In this document: positions 1 to 8,667 of the stretch, piece after piece | Layout: every line of letters begins with the position of its first letter | Numbering within the stretch: the stretch's first letter is position 1 | Source of the DNA: Faucicola osloensis_C | Lineage (GTDB): Bacteria > Pseudomonadota > Gammaproteobacteria > Pseudomonadales > Moraxellaceae | Assembly: GCA_019353055.1 (NCBI GenBank) | Contig: JABAHL010000001.1 | Span: forward strand, 372,001 to 436,000 | Direction of reading: 5' to 3' | DNA length: 64,000 bases | Position numbers and translations under genes: made by a program | Notes under the pieces: model-generated | Database searches by the model: none | What the model was told of the DNA's origin: nothing | What the model saw: only the letters and a program-made list of their open reading frames with translations

Positions 1-808
1 CATTGGCGCTCACACCTCAACGATTCGAATTGGCTCGGGTGGTATCATGCTGCCTAACCATGCACCGTTAGTGGTTGCAGAACAATTTGGTACGTTAGCC
101 ACTTTGTATGGCGAACGTATCGATCTTGGTGTCGGTCGTGCCCCTGGTACGGATGGGGCAACCTTCCGTGCCTTGCGCCGCACCATGAATGATGCTGAAA
201 ACTTCCCGCAAGATGTGCAAGAGCTGATGCATTATTTTGACCCGCTCGATGGTCAGACAGTGACTGCCATGCCTGCTAATGGCTTAAATGTCCCGGTTTG
301 GATTTTAGGGTCGTCTTTATTTGGTGCCAGTCTTGCCGCTGCATTAGGCTTGCCTTATGTATTTGCGTCGCATTTTGCCCCGCAGATGTTATCGCAAGCG
401 GTGACATTGTACCGTGAGAATTTCAAGCCCTCTAGCCATTTGCAACAACCTTATGTGATGGTAGCAAGTAACTTGCTATTGGCCGACACCGATGAGGAAG
501 CCGCTTATCAATTCACCTCAGCGCAGCAAAGTTTTGTCAATTTGCGCCGTGGTAAACCCTCACAAATGCCAAAACCGATTGAGAATATTGATGCTTTTTG
601 GACATCTGCAGAAAAATACATGGTTGAATCGTCGTTGGCAATTTCGTTTGTCGGTACACCTGACAGTGTCAAACCCAAACTTGACCATTTTCTTGAGACT
701 ATCCGTCCTGATGAATTGATTGTCACTTGTAATATTTATGACCAACAAGCCCGCCTCAACTCCTTATCTTTGGTAAAAGCGCTTGATTTATTTAGTTTAA
801 ATAGCTAA
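1..808 (+). CDS. LLM class flavin-dependent oxidoreductase, 3' part
   Basis: This is the C-terminal part of a luciferase-like monooxygenase, probably of the MsnO8-type group that uses reduced flavin from a separate reductase; the substrate is unknown. The reading frame is open to the left edge of the window: in frame 2, residues resembling IGAHTSTIRIGSGGIMLPNH precede the first internal Met at 47, so the true start lies outside. The motifs GSGGIMLPNHAPL and FGTLATLYGERIDLGVGRAPG are typical of this family, as is the C-terminal FVGTPDSVKPKL segment. It ends convergently with kdsB, with one hairpin terminator between them. Family assignment is strong, but physiological role is not inferable. 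Confidence 0.88.
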   Translation, partial: IGAHTSTIRIGSGGIMLPNHAPLVVAEQFGTLATLYGERIDLGVGRAPGTDGATFRALRRTMNDAENFPQDVQELMHYFDPLDGQTVTAMPANGLNVPVWILGSSLFGASLAAALGLPYVFASHFAPQMLSQAVTLYRENFKPSSHLQQPYVMVASNLLLADTDEEAAYQFTSAQQSFVNLRRGKPSQMPKPIENIDAFWTSAEKYMVESSLAISFVGTPDSVKPKLDHFLETIRPDELIVTCNIYDQQARLNSLSLVKALDLFSLNS

Positions 809-833
809 TCAAAACCCTAAAAACGCAAACCAC

Positions 834-864
834 AAAAAAGCCCAAGATTAACTTGGGCTTTTTT
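834..864. terminator. Bidirectional intrinsic terminator
   Basis: The stem GCCCAAG/CTTGGGC with a 5-nt loop is flanked by an A-run on the left and a T-run on the right. It therefore works for the monooxygenase on plus and for kdsB on minus. Confidence 0.88.
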
Positions 865-865
865 A

Positions 866-1660
866 TTATTTCAATAACTCTGATAACGCCAACTCATTGA
901 GCCGATCCAAATCCTCTTGCGTGTCTACACCGGGCGGCAACAATTCTGAAGCGATATCAATGGCGATACGCATGCCTTGCTCCAAAATACGCAATTGCTC
1001 CAATGATTCAAGCTGCTCAAGCTCACCTTGCTGCCAGACACTAAATTGTTGTAGCAAACTGACCCGATAAGCATAGATGCCTAGGTGTCGATAAGCGTTT
1101 TTTGGCGCGCTATTTTCATCACTGTTTGGCTGGTCGGTCAACAATGCTGTATGACGATCACAAGGAATCGGTGCTCGGCTAAAATACAAGGCTTCCTTTT
1201 GGGCATTTTTGACGACTTTGACCACCGATGGCCGTAAAAACTCTTCAACGCTTTGGATAGGTTCAGCCAAAGTCGCCATCACGCAATCCTTTTTTTGTAG
1301 CAGAAGCTCAGTCACTTGTTTGATGAGGCCTGCAGGCACGAGTGGTTCATCGCCTTGCATATTAATCACGATATCTTCAGTTGACCACTGCTGAAGTCTA
1401 GCTACTTCAGCAAGCCTATCAGTGCCAGACGCATGATTGCGGTCAGTCATGATGACAGCTGTCCCATAGTCTTGACACAGTTTAGCGATGCTATCATCAT
1501 CTGTTGCCACAAAAATATCATCGGCAATTCCCGCCGATTTCACCGCATTGGCACGATCAATCACCCATAGAATCATCGGTTTGCCATGAATTTCTAACAG
1601 CGGTTTGTTGGGCAGTCGGGTACTTTTTAGACGGGCTGGTATGACCAAATGTTTTAACAT
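866..1660 (-). CDS. kdsB: 3-deoxy-manno-octulosonate cytidylyltransferase (CMP-Kdo synthetase)
   Basis: KdsB activates Kdo with CTP to CMP-Kdo for attachment to lipid A in the cytoplasm. The protein has 264 residues, slightly above the usual ~250. The N-terminal nucleotide-binding motif IPARLKSTRLPNKPL is followed by the GTDRL and MQGDEPL segments and the VDTQEDL C-terminal signature of the family. An AGGAAA ribosome site sits 8 bases before the ATG. It is the last gene of exbB-exbD-msbA-lpxK-kdsB, 21 bases after lpxK. The small Trm112-like gene that lies between lpxK and kdsB in Pseudomonas is absent here. Confidence 0.97.
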   Translation of the reverse strand: MLKHLVIPARLKSTRLPNKPLLEIHGKPMILWVIDRANAVKSAGIADDIFVATDDDSIAKLCQDYGTAVIMTDRNHASGTDRLAEVARLQQWSTEDIVINMQGDEPLVPAGLIKQVTELLLQKKDCVMATLAEPIQSVEEFLRPSVVKVVKNAQKEALYFSRAPIPCDRHTALLTDQPNSDENSAPKNAYRHLGIYAYRVSLLQQFSVWQQGELEQLESLEQLRILEQGMRIAIDIASELLPPGVDTQEDLDRLNELALSELLK

Positions 1661-1681
1661 ATTGTATTTCCTAAGAGTCTT

Positions 1682-2776
1682 TTAATTATTAGCAAAGGTA
1701 ACCAATTCACCGATTTGTCGGTCGATTAACGCATAAAAGGCGGCTGATAATTCAGCTTCTACCGGTAACACCCAGATGTTTGTTGCAATGTCATTTTTCT
1801 CATCACCTTGGGCGAACAAAACACGCAATTTGACTGCATCCTTATCGGTGACGATAATCGGTAACTTTGGCAAGTTGGCAAAATCTTGCAAACTGTAAGT
1901 GTGATGGTCATTCAATGGCATCGGTATGATGTCAAACCCTAATTGGCTTAGGCTATTAAAAAAACGCTGCGGCAATCCAATCCCTGTCATGGCAATCACT
2001 TGTTGGGCAGGTAAGCTAATTTGCGAAGACGTTTTAAATAAAGGCGTTTTAAATAAAGGTACTAATGGTTTTTGTAGCAAACGCATACGAACATCGGGTG
2101 ATACGCTATGACTATTTTTGCTTAGGCTATTTGAAAAATGGGTTAAAGTCTGAGTATCCTGCCAATCACTTTGGTGAAATATGACGGTGGTATTGGGCTG
2201 ATACAGCCGTTTAATCGGTTCGCGCAGAAAGCCTGTGGGCAATAGCTGGCGGTTACCAAAGCCGCGATCGGCATCGACGACAATCCAGTTTTCATCCCTA
2301 TCCAAGGCAAAATGTTGCAATCCATCATCCGCCAGAATAAGTTGAATGCTTGGGAATTGCTCAAGCAATAACTCAATTGCCTGACCCCGGTTTGGACAGA
2401 CTGCCATTGGCACACCTGTACGCTGCACAATCAGACACGGCTCATCACCAACGTCACTCGGCTTTGAATTTGCTGTCACGATACAAGGCATCAGCTTGGC
2501 TTGTCCGCCATAGCCACGACTGATGACGCCGACCGTCAGCCCTTTTTGCTGCAGGTAAGTTACCACCGCAATGATTAGCGGCGTCTTACCGCTACCGCCA
2601 ACCGTGATATTGCCCACTACAATGACGGGCACGTTGGGATAATAAACGGGTTTTAGCCCTAATCGATAAATAGTTTTATTGAGCCAAAAAACCAACCCAT
2701 ACAACCAAGACACCGGCAATAACAACCATAGCCAGAGAGATTTGTTGCGCCACGCCTGTAGTAGAGTTTGTTGCAT
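1682..2776 (-). CDS. lpxK: Tetraacyldisaccharide 4'-kinase
   Basis: LpxK phosphorylates the 4' position of the lipid A disaccharide precursor at the inner face of the cytoplasmic membrane, giving lipid IVA. Visible features are an N-terminal hydrophobic segment (about residues 13-32), the P-loop GNITVGGSGKTP (about 56-67), the family motif LADDGLQH and the GNRQLLPTGFLREP segment. At 364 residues it is longer than E. coli LpxK (328), partly through a Ser/Lys-rich loop around residues 215-250. Its ATG overlaps the msbA stop by one base (TAATG), implying translational coupling of lipid A kinase and lipid A flippase. Confidence 0.97.
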   Translation of the reverse strand: MQQTLLQAWRNKSLWLWLLLPVSWLYGLVFWLNKTIYRLGLKPVYYPNVPVIVVGNITVGGSGKTPLIIAVVTYLQQKGLTVGVISRGYGGQAKLMPCIVTANSKPSDVGDEPCLIVQRTGVPMAVCPNRGQAIELLLEQFPSIQLILADDGLQHFALDRDENWIVVDADRGFGNRQLLPTGFLREPIKRLYQPNTTVIFHQSDWQDTQTLTHFSNSLSKNSHSVSPDVRMRLLQKPLVPLFKTPLFKTSSQISLPAQQVIAMTGIGLPQRFFNSLSQLGFDIIPMPLNDHHTYSLQDFANLPKLPIIVTDKDAVKLRVLFAQGDEKNDIATNIWVLPVEAELSAAFYALIDRQIGELVTFANN

Positions 2777-4539
2777 TAGCTTGACAATATGTCCTCTTCA
2801 AAATGACGCTCATACAACTTGGCATAGGTACCTTGCCCGGCTAGCAAGCTGTCATGGGTACCGACTTCGATAATTTCACCTTTATCCATGACCACGATTT
2901 TATCGGCATTTTGGATGGTGGTTAACCGGTGCGCAATAACGATGGTAGTTCTGCCATGCATGACGCGCTCCAGCGCTTTTTGGATATAAAATTCTGATTC
3001 GTTATCTAGCGCGCTCGTGGCTTCATCCAAAATCAAGATAGGCGCATCCTTTAGCAGGGCACGTGCAATGGATAAGCGTTGGCGTTGTCCGCCAGATAAC
3101 TGCAGACCCTGTGAGCCAATCTTTGATTGGTAACCCTGCGGCAACTGCATGATAAAATCGTGCGCAAAGGCGGATTTTGCGGCATCAACTACTTGCTCTG
3201 AGGTTCGGTTAGATAATTCGCCATAGGCGATATTGTTGTGGATAGTGGTATCAAACAGTACCACTTGTTGGTTGACACTGGCAATCTGACTACGCAGTGA
3301 ATGTAATGTCAAATCTTCGATAGCGACATCGTCAAGATAAATATTGCCCGCTGTCGGCTCTAGCGCACGCATCAGACAGTTGACTAGCGTAGTCTTACCT
3401 GCGCCACTTCGACCGATTAACGCCACGGTTTCACCGGGATTGACCACCAAATTTACGTTATTGAGCGCTTGTTTGCCATCCTCAAAAGTGACGCTTAGGT
3501 TGTTAAGTACTATTTTACCGGTCAGGGTTTTTTCAACCTTGCCTGTGTCTTTTTCTTCGGCTTCATCGAGCATCTCAAATATAGAATCCGCCGCCGCCAA
3601 ACCTTTTTGCAAGCCTTGATTAATATCGGTCAACGAGCGCACGGGTTTGCTCAGTAGCCCTGCTGCACTGATATAAGCGATAAACTCGCCTGCGGTGGTA
3701 TCACCTAATACATTGGGTCTTAATGCAATCCATACCACCACCGCCATCGCGCACGCCATCAATAATTGAATTAATGGCGTATTGATGCTATTGGTCACCA
3801 CCACCTTTAGCCCTTGTTTAAGATTGGTTAAAGAGGCGTTATTAAACCGCGTCAGCTCGTTTTGCTGACCGCCATAATTTTTGACCACTTGGTAGCCTGT
3901 GATGACTTCATTGGTAATATGACTGACCTCGCCCATGGACTTTTGAATACCGCGCGACAAGTTACGAAAGCGTTTACTGGCTTTACCGACTAACAATAAA
4001 ATTGGCGGCAATACCACAAACAACGACAGGCTTAATTTCCAATTACTGTAAAGCAAAAACGCCAACAATCCAATCACGGTCAAACCATCGCGTAACAAGG
4101 TTTTGAGCGTATCGGTACCCGCCGCAGTCACCTGCTCGACATCAAAGATTAATTTTGCCGAAATCTGACCGGCATTGTGGCTCAAATAAAATTGGCTAGG
4201 TAATCTGAGCAATTTTGAAAACACTTGCATACGCAGCTGATAGACGACATTGCATGAAATCACTGCGCTAAAGTAATTACCCAAAAATGAGCTAAGTCCT
4301 CGCAGTACAAACAACAACACAATTAAAGCTGGAAAAAGATTGATATGCGCTTGATCACGTTCATTAATCGCATCAATAATGAATTTGACCAGCTTGGCAA
4401 TGCCCACTTCGGTGCCTGCATTTAAGGTAAAGCCAATGACGACTAGCGTCATCGCCCACCAATACGGCTTGAGATAACCTAGCAATCTTCGGTAGGTCTG
4501 CCAACGTGGGTAAGCATTGGAAGGTTTTGAAACGGTCAT
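2776..4539 (-). CDS. msbA: Lipid A export ABC transporter/permease MsbA
   Basis: MsbA is a homodimeric ABC exporter that flips core lipid A from the inner to the outer leaflet of the inner membrane. The 587 residues hold an N-terminal transmembrane domain of about six helices (roughly 25-320) and a C-terminal ATPase with Walker A GRSGAGKTT, ABC signature LSGGQRQRLSIA, Walker B ILILDEATSALD and the H-loop in VIAHRLTTI. The length equals the family norm (~580). It lies directly after exbD and overlaps lpxK by one base. Substrate is inferred from family and from the lpxK/kdsB neighbours. Confidence 0.95.
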   Translation of the reverse strand: MTVSKPSNAYPRWQTYRRLLGYLKPYWWAMTLVVIGFTLNAGTEVGIAKLVKFIIDAINERDQAHINLFPALIVLLFVLRGLSSFLGNYFSAVISCNVVYQLRMQVFSKLLRLPSQFYLSHNAGQISAKLIFDVEQVTAAGTDTLKTLLRDGLTVIGLLAFLLYSNWKLSLSLFVVLPPILLLVGKASKRFRNLSRGIQKSMGEVSHITNEVITGYQVVKNYGGQQNELTRFNNASLTNLKQGLKVVVTNSINTPLIQLLMACAMAVVVWIALRPNVLGDTTAGEFIAYISAAGLLSKPVRSLTDINQGLQKGLAAADSIFEMLDEAEEKDTGKVEKTLTGKIVLNNLSVTFEDGKQALNNVNLVVNPGETVALIGRSGAGKTTLVNCLMRALEPTAGNIYLDDVAIEDLTLHSLRSQIASVNQQVVLFDTTIHNNIAYGELSNRTSEQVVDAAKSAFAHDFIMQLPQGYQSKIGSQGLQLSGGQRQRLSIARALLKDAPILILDEATSALDNESEFYIQKALERVMHGRTTIVIAHRLTTIQNADKIVVMDKGEIIEVGTHDSLLAGQGTYAKLYERHFEEDILSS

Positions 4540-4602
4540 GGCATCTCAATATATAAAAGAACGACTTAACAGCTATTGTATCAGTAAATTGAACAATAAA
4601 AA

Positions 4603-5058
4603 TTATTTGGCATCTGGCGCTGGAGCAATACTACTATCGAGCGATGTGGCAGGTATCACAGTACTGATATTTAAATTCATAAAGCCCATTTTACCCGCTA
4701 TGTCCATCACTTTAACCACCGACTGGTGACTGGTATCGGCATCAGCAGAGATAACAAATAGCTGCTTTCGGTCTTCACCCGCTTCTTGACGGATCATCGC
4801 TGTCAATTCAGCTTCGCCATTGCCAGATAAAGCAATGCCATTGACCAGATAACTACCATCTTTTTGCACCGCGATTTCAATGCGTTTGCTTTTCTCGGTA
4901 ATCGGCACGCCCTCTGCTTGCGGCAAAATGATATTGAGTTTACTAAAATGGTTAAAGGTGGTCGACAGCAGTAAAAAAACAATCAAAAACAGTAAGCAAT
5001 CAATCATGGGGGTAAGATTGATTTCTAAAGGTTCGACCGTGGGTTTACGAAATCGCAT
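4603..5058 (-). CDS. exbD: ExbD/TolR family biopolymer transport protein
   Basis: This is a small inner-membrane protein that, with ExbB, converts proton flow into work on envelope partners (TonB or Tol type). It has 151 residues: a cytoplasmic start rich in Arg/Lys, one transmembrane helix starting at MIDCLLFLIVFLLL whose Asp is the expected proton-carrying residue, then a periplasmic domain. It lies 30 bases after exbB and before msbA. The same exbB-exbD pair sits next to lpxK/kdsB in Pseudomonas. Whether it serves TonB or another partner here cannot be told; no tonB is adjacent. Confidence 0.93.
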   Translation of the reverse strand: MRFRKPTVEPLEINLTPMIDCLLFLIVFLLLSTTFNHFSKLNIILPQAEGVPITEKSKRIEIAVQKDGSYLVNGIALSGNGEAELTAMIRQEAGEDRKQLFVISADADTSHQSVVKVMDIAGKMGFMNLNISTVIPATSLDSSIAPAPDAK

Positions 5059-5088
5059 GGTTTGACTCTTTTACGCAGCTATACGCCA

Positions 5089-5712
5089 TTAACGAGGCGT
5101 GATTAGACCATTGTCCAGTAATTCTTGCATCATCAAACCCGCTTCTTGTTCAAACGCCGCATTGATATCAATGATACGGCGCTGAAAAATACGGTACGCC
5201 ATCACCGCAGGTATCGCAACCAGCATACCCCCTGCTGTGGTAATCAGCGCCTGTGATACGCCAGCTGCCAGCATGGTCGGATCTTGCATTGCGCCTTCGG
5301 TAATGGCTAAGAAGGATGAAATAATCCCCAATACAGTACCTAAAAGACCCAACAATGGCGCGATAGCACCAATGGTACCCAGCATATTGATATGTTTTTC
5401 TAATTGATGGATGGCGATACTGGCTCGGTTTTCCATATGCATGGTCATTGAATCAATCCCATGCTGGCGATTCATGAGTCCTGCAGCGAGGATATCACCC
5501 AAAGGCGAATTGAGTTTGACATTCTCAAGCGATTCTCGATCAATATCGCCCTGCTCAATCAGCCGCTGCATCAATTGTTCACGCAGATGGGCGGGTGTCA
5601 CTGTACTGGCTTTAAGTTTTATCGCGCGCTCAATGATGATAATCAACATCAAAATCGAACATAGGACAATGGGCCACATCAACCAACCGCCTGCTTTAAC
5701 TAATTCCCACAT
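5089..5712 (-). CDS. exbB: MotA/TolQ/ExbB proton channel family protein
   Basis: This is the channel subunit of an ExbB-ExbD type motor in the inner membrane. The 207 residues show an N-terminal helix (about 12-30), then a cytoplasmic loop, then two helices around 110-135 (IGAIAPLLGLLGTVLGIISSF) and 155-175 (ALITTAGGMLVAIPAVMAY), the classic TolQ/ExbB fingerprint. It is the first gene of the envelope operon exbB-exbD-msbA-lpxK-kdsB. The space to parB upstream is only 63 bases, so either a short promoter there or read-through from parB drives it. Confidence 0.94.
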   Translation of the reverse strand: MWELVKAGGWLMWPIVLCSILMLIIIIERAIKLKASTVTPAHLREQLMQRLIEQGDIDRESLENVKLNSPLGDILAAGLMNRQHGIDSMTMHMENRASIAIHQLEKHINMLGTIGAIAPLLGLLGTVLGIISSFLAITEGAMQDPTMLAAGVSQALITTAGGMLVAIPAVMAYRIFQRRIIDINAAFEQEAGLMMQELLDNGLITPR

Positions 5713-5775
5713 CCGTTATACTGCCTTTGCATGTCAATGACTAATAAATTGAGAAAACTAATCTAATGCGCAAGA

Positions 5776-6939
5776 TTAATGCTCAAGTTGCGACTGGAAC
5801 TGTACAATCAAAGCTTGTAATTCCTCTTCATTATGAAAAAATATCTCAATACTCCCCTTGCCTTTTGAGGAGCCTTTGATTTTTACCACGGCACCGAGTT
5901 GTTCAGAGAGGTGTTGGTTCAGTCGCAGCCTATCATAATCAATTTCTTGGCTTTGTGTCGGCGCTTTTGGATTTAAAATGTCTTTGACTAAGGCTTCAGT
6001 CTGACGGACGGTCAGTTGACCTTGTATAATTTTTTTGGCAATAACAGGCTGCTGTTTGGGTGACAGCGCCAATAATGCCCTGGCATGCCCCATATCCATT
6101 TGCCCTTCATTTAACGCTTGTTTGACATCGTCATGTAATTGGTTCAAACGCAACAAATTAGAAACCGTTGTTCTCGCCTTACCGACCACATCCGCAATTT
6201 GCGAATGACTCATGCCAAATTCATCATGAAAACGCTGCAATGCGGCAGCCTGTTCCATGACGCTCAAATCTTCCCGTTGTATGTTTTCAATCAATGCCAA
6301 AGCGATTGCCAAGTCGTCTGACATTGGGCGCATGATGGCGGGTATATGGGTTAAACCTGCAATTTGCGCCGCACGCCAGCGACGTTCACCGGCGATAATT
6401 TCATGGGTAATCGGGGAATTGGGCAATACTTTGGCTAAGGGCCGAATCACAATAGGCTGCATCACGCCATGTTGCTTGATAGACGTTGCCAGCTCTTGCA
6501 AGGCATCTTCGTCCAAATCAATGCGCGGCTGATACTTGCCACGCTGCAAATACGCGACATTGATATGCATCAAATTTAACCCAGCCACATTACTACTATC
6601 ATTACTATTATCATTGGCATCATTATTTATGGGTGCGTTATGGGTATTGGACTTTAGTGTTTTGGCGGGTTTTGGAATGAATGGTTGGGGGGTTACCGCC
6701 GCTGTGGGCGATTTTTTGTCTACAGCTATCGTATCGCTAGCTTCGGCTGATTCATTATCCGAAACATTTTGCCCATCATCGGTTGACTTGGCATTTATTT
6801 TTTCAGCGCTTTTCGCGTCATCGACAGCGGCTCGAACACTCGCATCGATTAGATTACCGGTAATCAATTTTTCTGTTTTGATTGAGCCGAGTAACGCATC
6901 AAGTCCTCGATTTGATGCCAATCCACGCTTTTTAACCAT
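5776..6939 (-). CDS. parB: Chromosome partitioning protein ParB
   Basis: ParB is a CTPase/DNA clamp that loads at parS and spreads to form the partition complex. The 387 residues comprise an N-terminal ParA-contact segment (KKRGLASNRGLDALLG), a low-complexity Asp/Asn/Ser-rich linker of about 70-80 residues, the ParB/Srx domain with PRIDLDEDALQELA and GERRWRAAQIAGL, a helix-turn-helix region around ADVVGKARTTVSNLLRL, and a C-terminal dimerisation domain. It is about 90 residues longer than a typical ParB, mostly in the linker. A GGGA ribosome site precedes the ATG. It follows parA by 178 bases on the same strand. No canonical parS site is visible in this window. Confidence 0.97.
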   Translation of the reverse strand: MVKKRGLASNRGLDALLGSIKTEKLITGNLIDASVRAAVDDAKSAEKINAKSTDDGQNVSDNESAEASDTIAVDKKSPTAAVTPQPFIPKPAKTLKSNTHNAPINNDANDNSNDSSNVAGLNLMHINVAYLQRGKYQPRIDLDEDALQELATSIKQHGVMQPIVIRPLAKVLPNSPITHEIIAGERRWRAAQIAGLTHIPAIMRPMSDDLAIALALIENIQREDLSVMEQAAALQRFHDEFGMSHSQIADVVGKARTTVSNLLRLNQLHDDVKQALNEGQMDMGHARALLALSPKQQPVIAKKIIQGQLTVRQTEALVKDILNPKAPTQSQEIDYDRLRLNQHLSEQLGAVVKIKGSSKGKGSIEIFFHNEEELQALIVQFQSQLEH

Positions 6940-7091
6940 GTTGAGATTCCCAATGCCATTAAATAGTTAAAAATGACTGATAAAAAATTAAACCAATGCC
7001 GCCATTTTTGAACTGGCTATTTTAGCAGATTCGCCATAGCTTGAAAAATATTTTCATTGCTTTTGTCAGTGCGCACTCGCCAACAAGTTAA

Positions 7092-7124
7092 CAAAAAAAG
7101 TGCCTAAACAGCTTAATTTAGGCA
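7092..7124 (-). terminator. Intrinsic terminator at the 3' end of parA
   Basis: The stem TGCCTAAA/TTTAGGCA has an 8-nt loop and is followed on minus by a run of seven T. The parA stop codon lies inside the stem. It separates parA from parB, so part of parB transcription may come from its own promoter in the 178-base gap. Confidence 0.7.
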
Positions 7125-7918
7125 AGTTGGAATTGGCGACTTTGCTTGATAATTTCATTGGCAAGGCGAATATACGCTTGTGAGCCTTTTGAATTCATCT
7201 CGTAATCAAGCGCGGGAATGCCGTGCGCCGGTGCTTCTGCTAGACGAATATTACGGGGAATGATGGTATTAAATAAAATCGGACCAAAATGCTCAATCAA
7301 TTCCATTGATACATCATTTGCCAAGGTATTGCGCGGGTCAAACATGGTTCTTAACACACCGCGGATATGCAAGTTTGGGTTTAGCGACTTCAAACGCTCA
7401 ATGGTTTGCGACAAATCCGCCAATCCTTCCAATGCAAAATATTCACATTGCATTGGGATAATCACCCCTGATGTGGCACACATCGCATTGATGGTAAGTA
7501 AACTTAAACTCGGGGCGCAGTCAATCACTATAAAATCATACGGCTTAGTCGCGCGGCCGTTTTTGGCAGGCATAGCAGCGAGCTGCTGCATGGCTTTTGA
7601 CAAAATTGCATGATTTTCAGGCTTTTGACTTAAATGCAAATCACTGCCTGACAATTCATTGTTGGCACCGACAATATCAAACCCATTCGGGGTTTTGACA
7701 ATCGCCTCATGGATTGGTAAATCATCCAATAGCACATCAGCAATACTGTACTCTAACTCGCGTTTATCTAGCCCTGATGCCGTGGTCGCATTGCCTTGGG
7801 CATCCAAATCAATCAGTAAAACTTTTTTGCGGCGATGTGCCAGTGCACTTGCCAAATTAACCGCGGTGGTGGTTTTGCCCACCCCACCTTTTTGATTAGC
7901 AATGGCTAAAATATCCAT
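7118..7918 (-). CDS. parA: Chromosome partitioning ATPase ParA (Soj-like)
   Basis: ParA is the nucleoid-binding ATPase that positions the ParB-parS complex. The 266 residues match the short chromosomal ParA/Soj type without an N-terminal DNA-binding domain. The deviant Walker A QKGGVGKTTTAVNLA is at residues 9-23, FIVIDCAPSLSLLT carries the A' motif, and the RNIRLAEAPAHGIP segment is characteristic of chromosomal Soj. It lies in rsmG-parA-parB order, the arrangement usually found close to the chromosome origin. The neighbouring mnmG of the classical gidAB-parAB cluster is missing; sthA stands in its place. Confidence 0.97.
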   Translation of the reverse strand: MDILAIANQKGGVGKTTTAVNLASALAHRRKKVLLIDLDAQGNATTASGLDKRELEYSIADVLLDDLPIHEAIVKTPNGFDIVGANNELSGSDLHLSQKPENHAILSKAMQQLAAMPAKNGRATKPYDFIVIDCAPSLSLLTINAMCATSGVIIPMQCEYFALEGLADLSQTIERLKSLNPNLHIRGVLRTMFDPRNTLANDVSMELIEHFGPILFNTIIPRNIRLAEAPAHGIPALDYEMNSKGSQAYIRLANEIIKQSRQFQLA

Positions 7919-7963
7919 GAACTGTCTCGCAATGTGTTGATAAAAAGGTTGAAAATTGTAGTC

Positions 7964-8008
7964 AAAAACAGCCAGTTTTTCAAACCCTAATACCGGTAAA
8001 ACTGGCTG
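7964..8008 (-). terminator. Probable terminator after rsmG
   Basis: A perfect 11-bp inverted repeat CAGCCAGTTTT/AAAACTGGCTG with an 18-base loop lies just downstream of the rsmG stop and is followed on minus by a short T-run. The long loop makes it less certain than the other terminators. Confidence 0.5.
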
Positions 8009-8019
8009 AAATGGGATAT

Positions 8020-8667
8020 TTATCTTTGCAAATAAATCAAATGGCGTGATTCATGCAACTGTGGTACGGTTAACACTTGGGTATTAATTTGCCATTCATT
8101 TTGAAGCGCTTGAATCTCGTCAACAGGTTCAACCCCCTTCATGGCACAAATGACACCATTATCTGCCAATTTGCTTTGACTATGGGTGACAAAATCCACC
8201 AGCGATGCAAACGCCCTTGAGGTAATCACATGATAAGTACCTGCATGTGCTTCAATACGACTGGCAACCGGTGTTAGATTTTTTAATCCCAATTCACTGG
8301 CGACTTGTTTGATAAAGCGAATTTTCTTTTGGTTACTATCGAGTGCTGTCACCGCACGTTGTGGCTGACAAATGGCAACTATCACCGCTGGCAAACCTGC
8401 ACCCGTCCCAATATCTAGCAAATTACCCGCTGGCAAAAATGGCACAATCGATAAACTATCAAAAATATGTTTGATTAACGCTTGTTGGTCATCTTTGATA
8501 GCGGTCAAATTATACGCTTTATTCCAAAATAACAGCTGCTGTAGATAATACAGGAGCTGTAATTGCTGCTCATCCGATAGCTGCAACTTTAACTCAGAGA
8601 GCGCTTGTTGCAACTGCGGCTGTAATTTTAGGTACTGGGGTTGTAGCTTTACATTAATCTGCGCCAT
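8020..8667 (-). CDS. rsmG: 16S rRNA (guanine(527)-N7)-methyltransferase
   Basis: RsmG (GidB) methylates G527 of 16S rRNA using S-adenosylmethionine; loss is known to give low-level streptomycin resistance. The 215 residues carry FWNKAYNLTAI, the SAM-binding glycine loop LLDIGTGAGLPAVI and the ALDSNQKKIRFIKQV segment of the family. The N-terminal 40 residues are unusually rich in Leu and Gln. The ATG overlaps the sthA stop by one base (TAATG), so it is translationally coupled to sthA, not to the mnmG partner usual elsewhere. Confidence 0.96.
   Translation of the reverse strand: MAQINVKLQPQYLKLQPQLQQALSELKLQLSDEQQLQLLYYLQQLLFWNKAYNLTAIKDDQQALIKHIFDSLSIVPFLPAGNLLDIGTGAGLPAVIVAICQPQRAVTALDSNQKKIRFIKQVASELGLKNLTPVASRIEAHAGTYHVITSRAFASLVDFVTHSQSKLADNGVICAMKGVEPVDEIQALQNEWQINTQVLTVPQLHESRHLIYLQR

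Noticed and set aside
6536..6970. 144-residue plus-strand open frame
   Set aside because: It is antisense to the ParB N-terminus and linker. Its hydrophobic look comes from complementing Asp/Asn/Ser codons.
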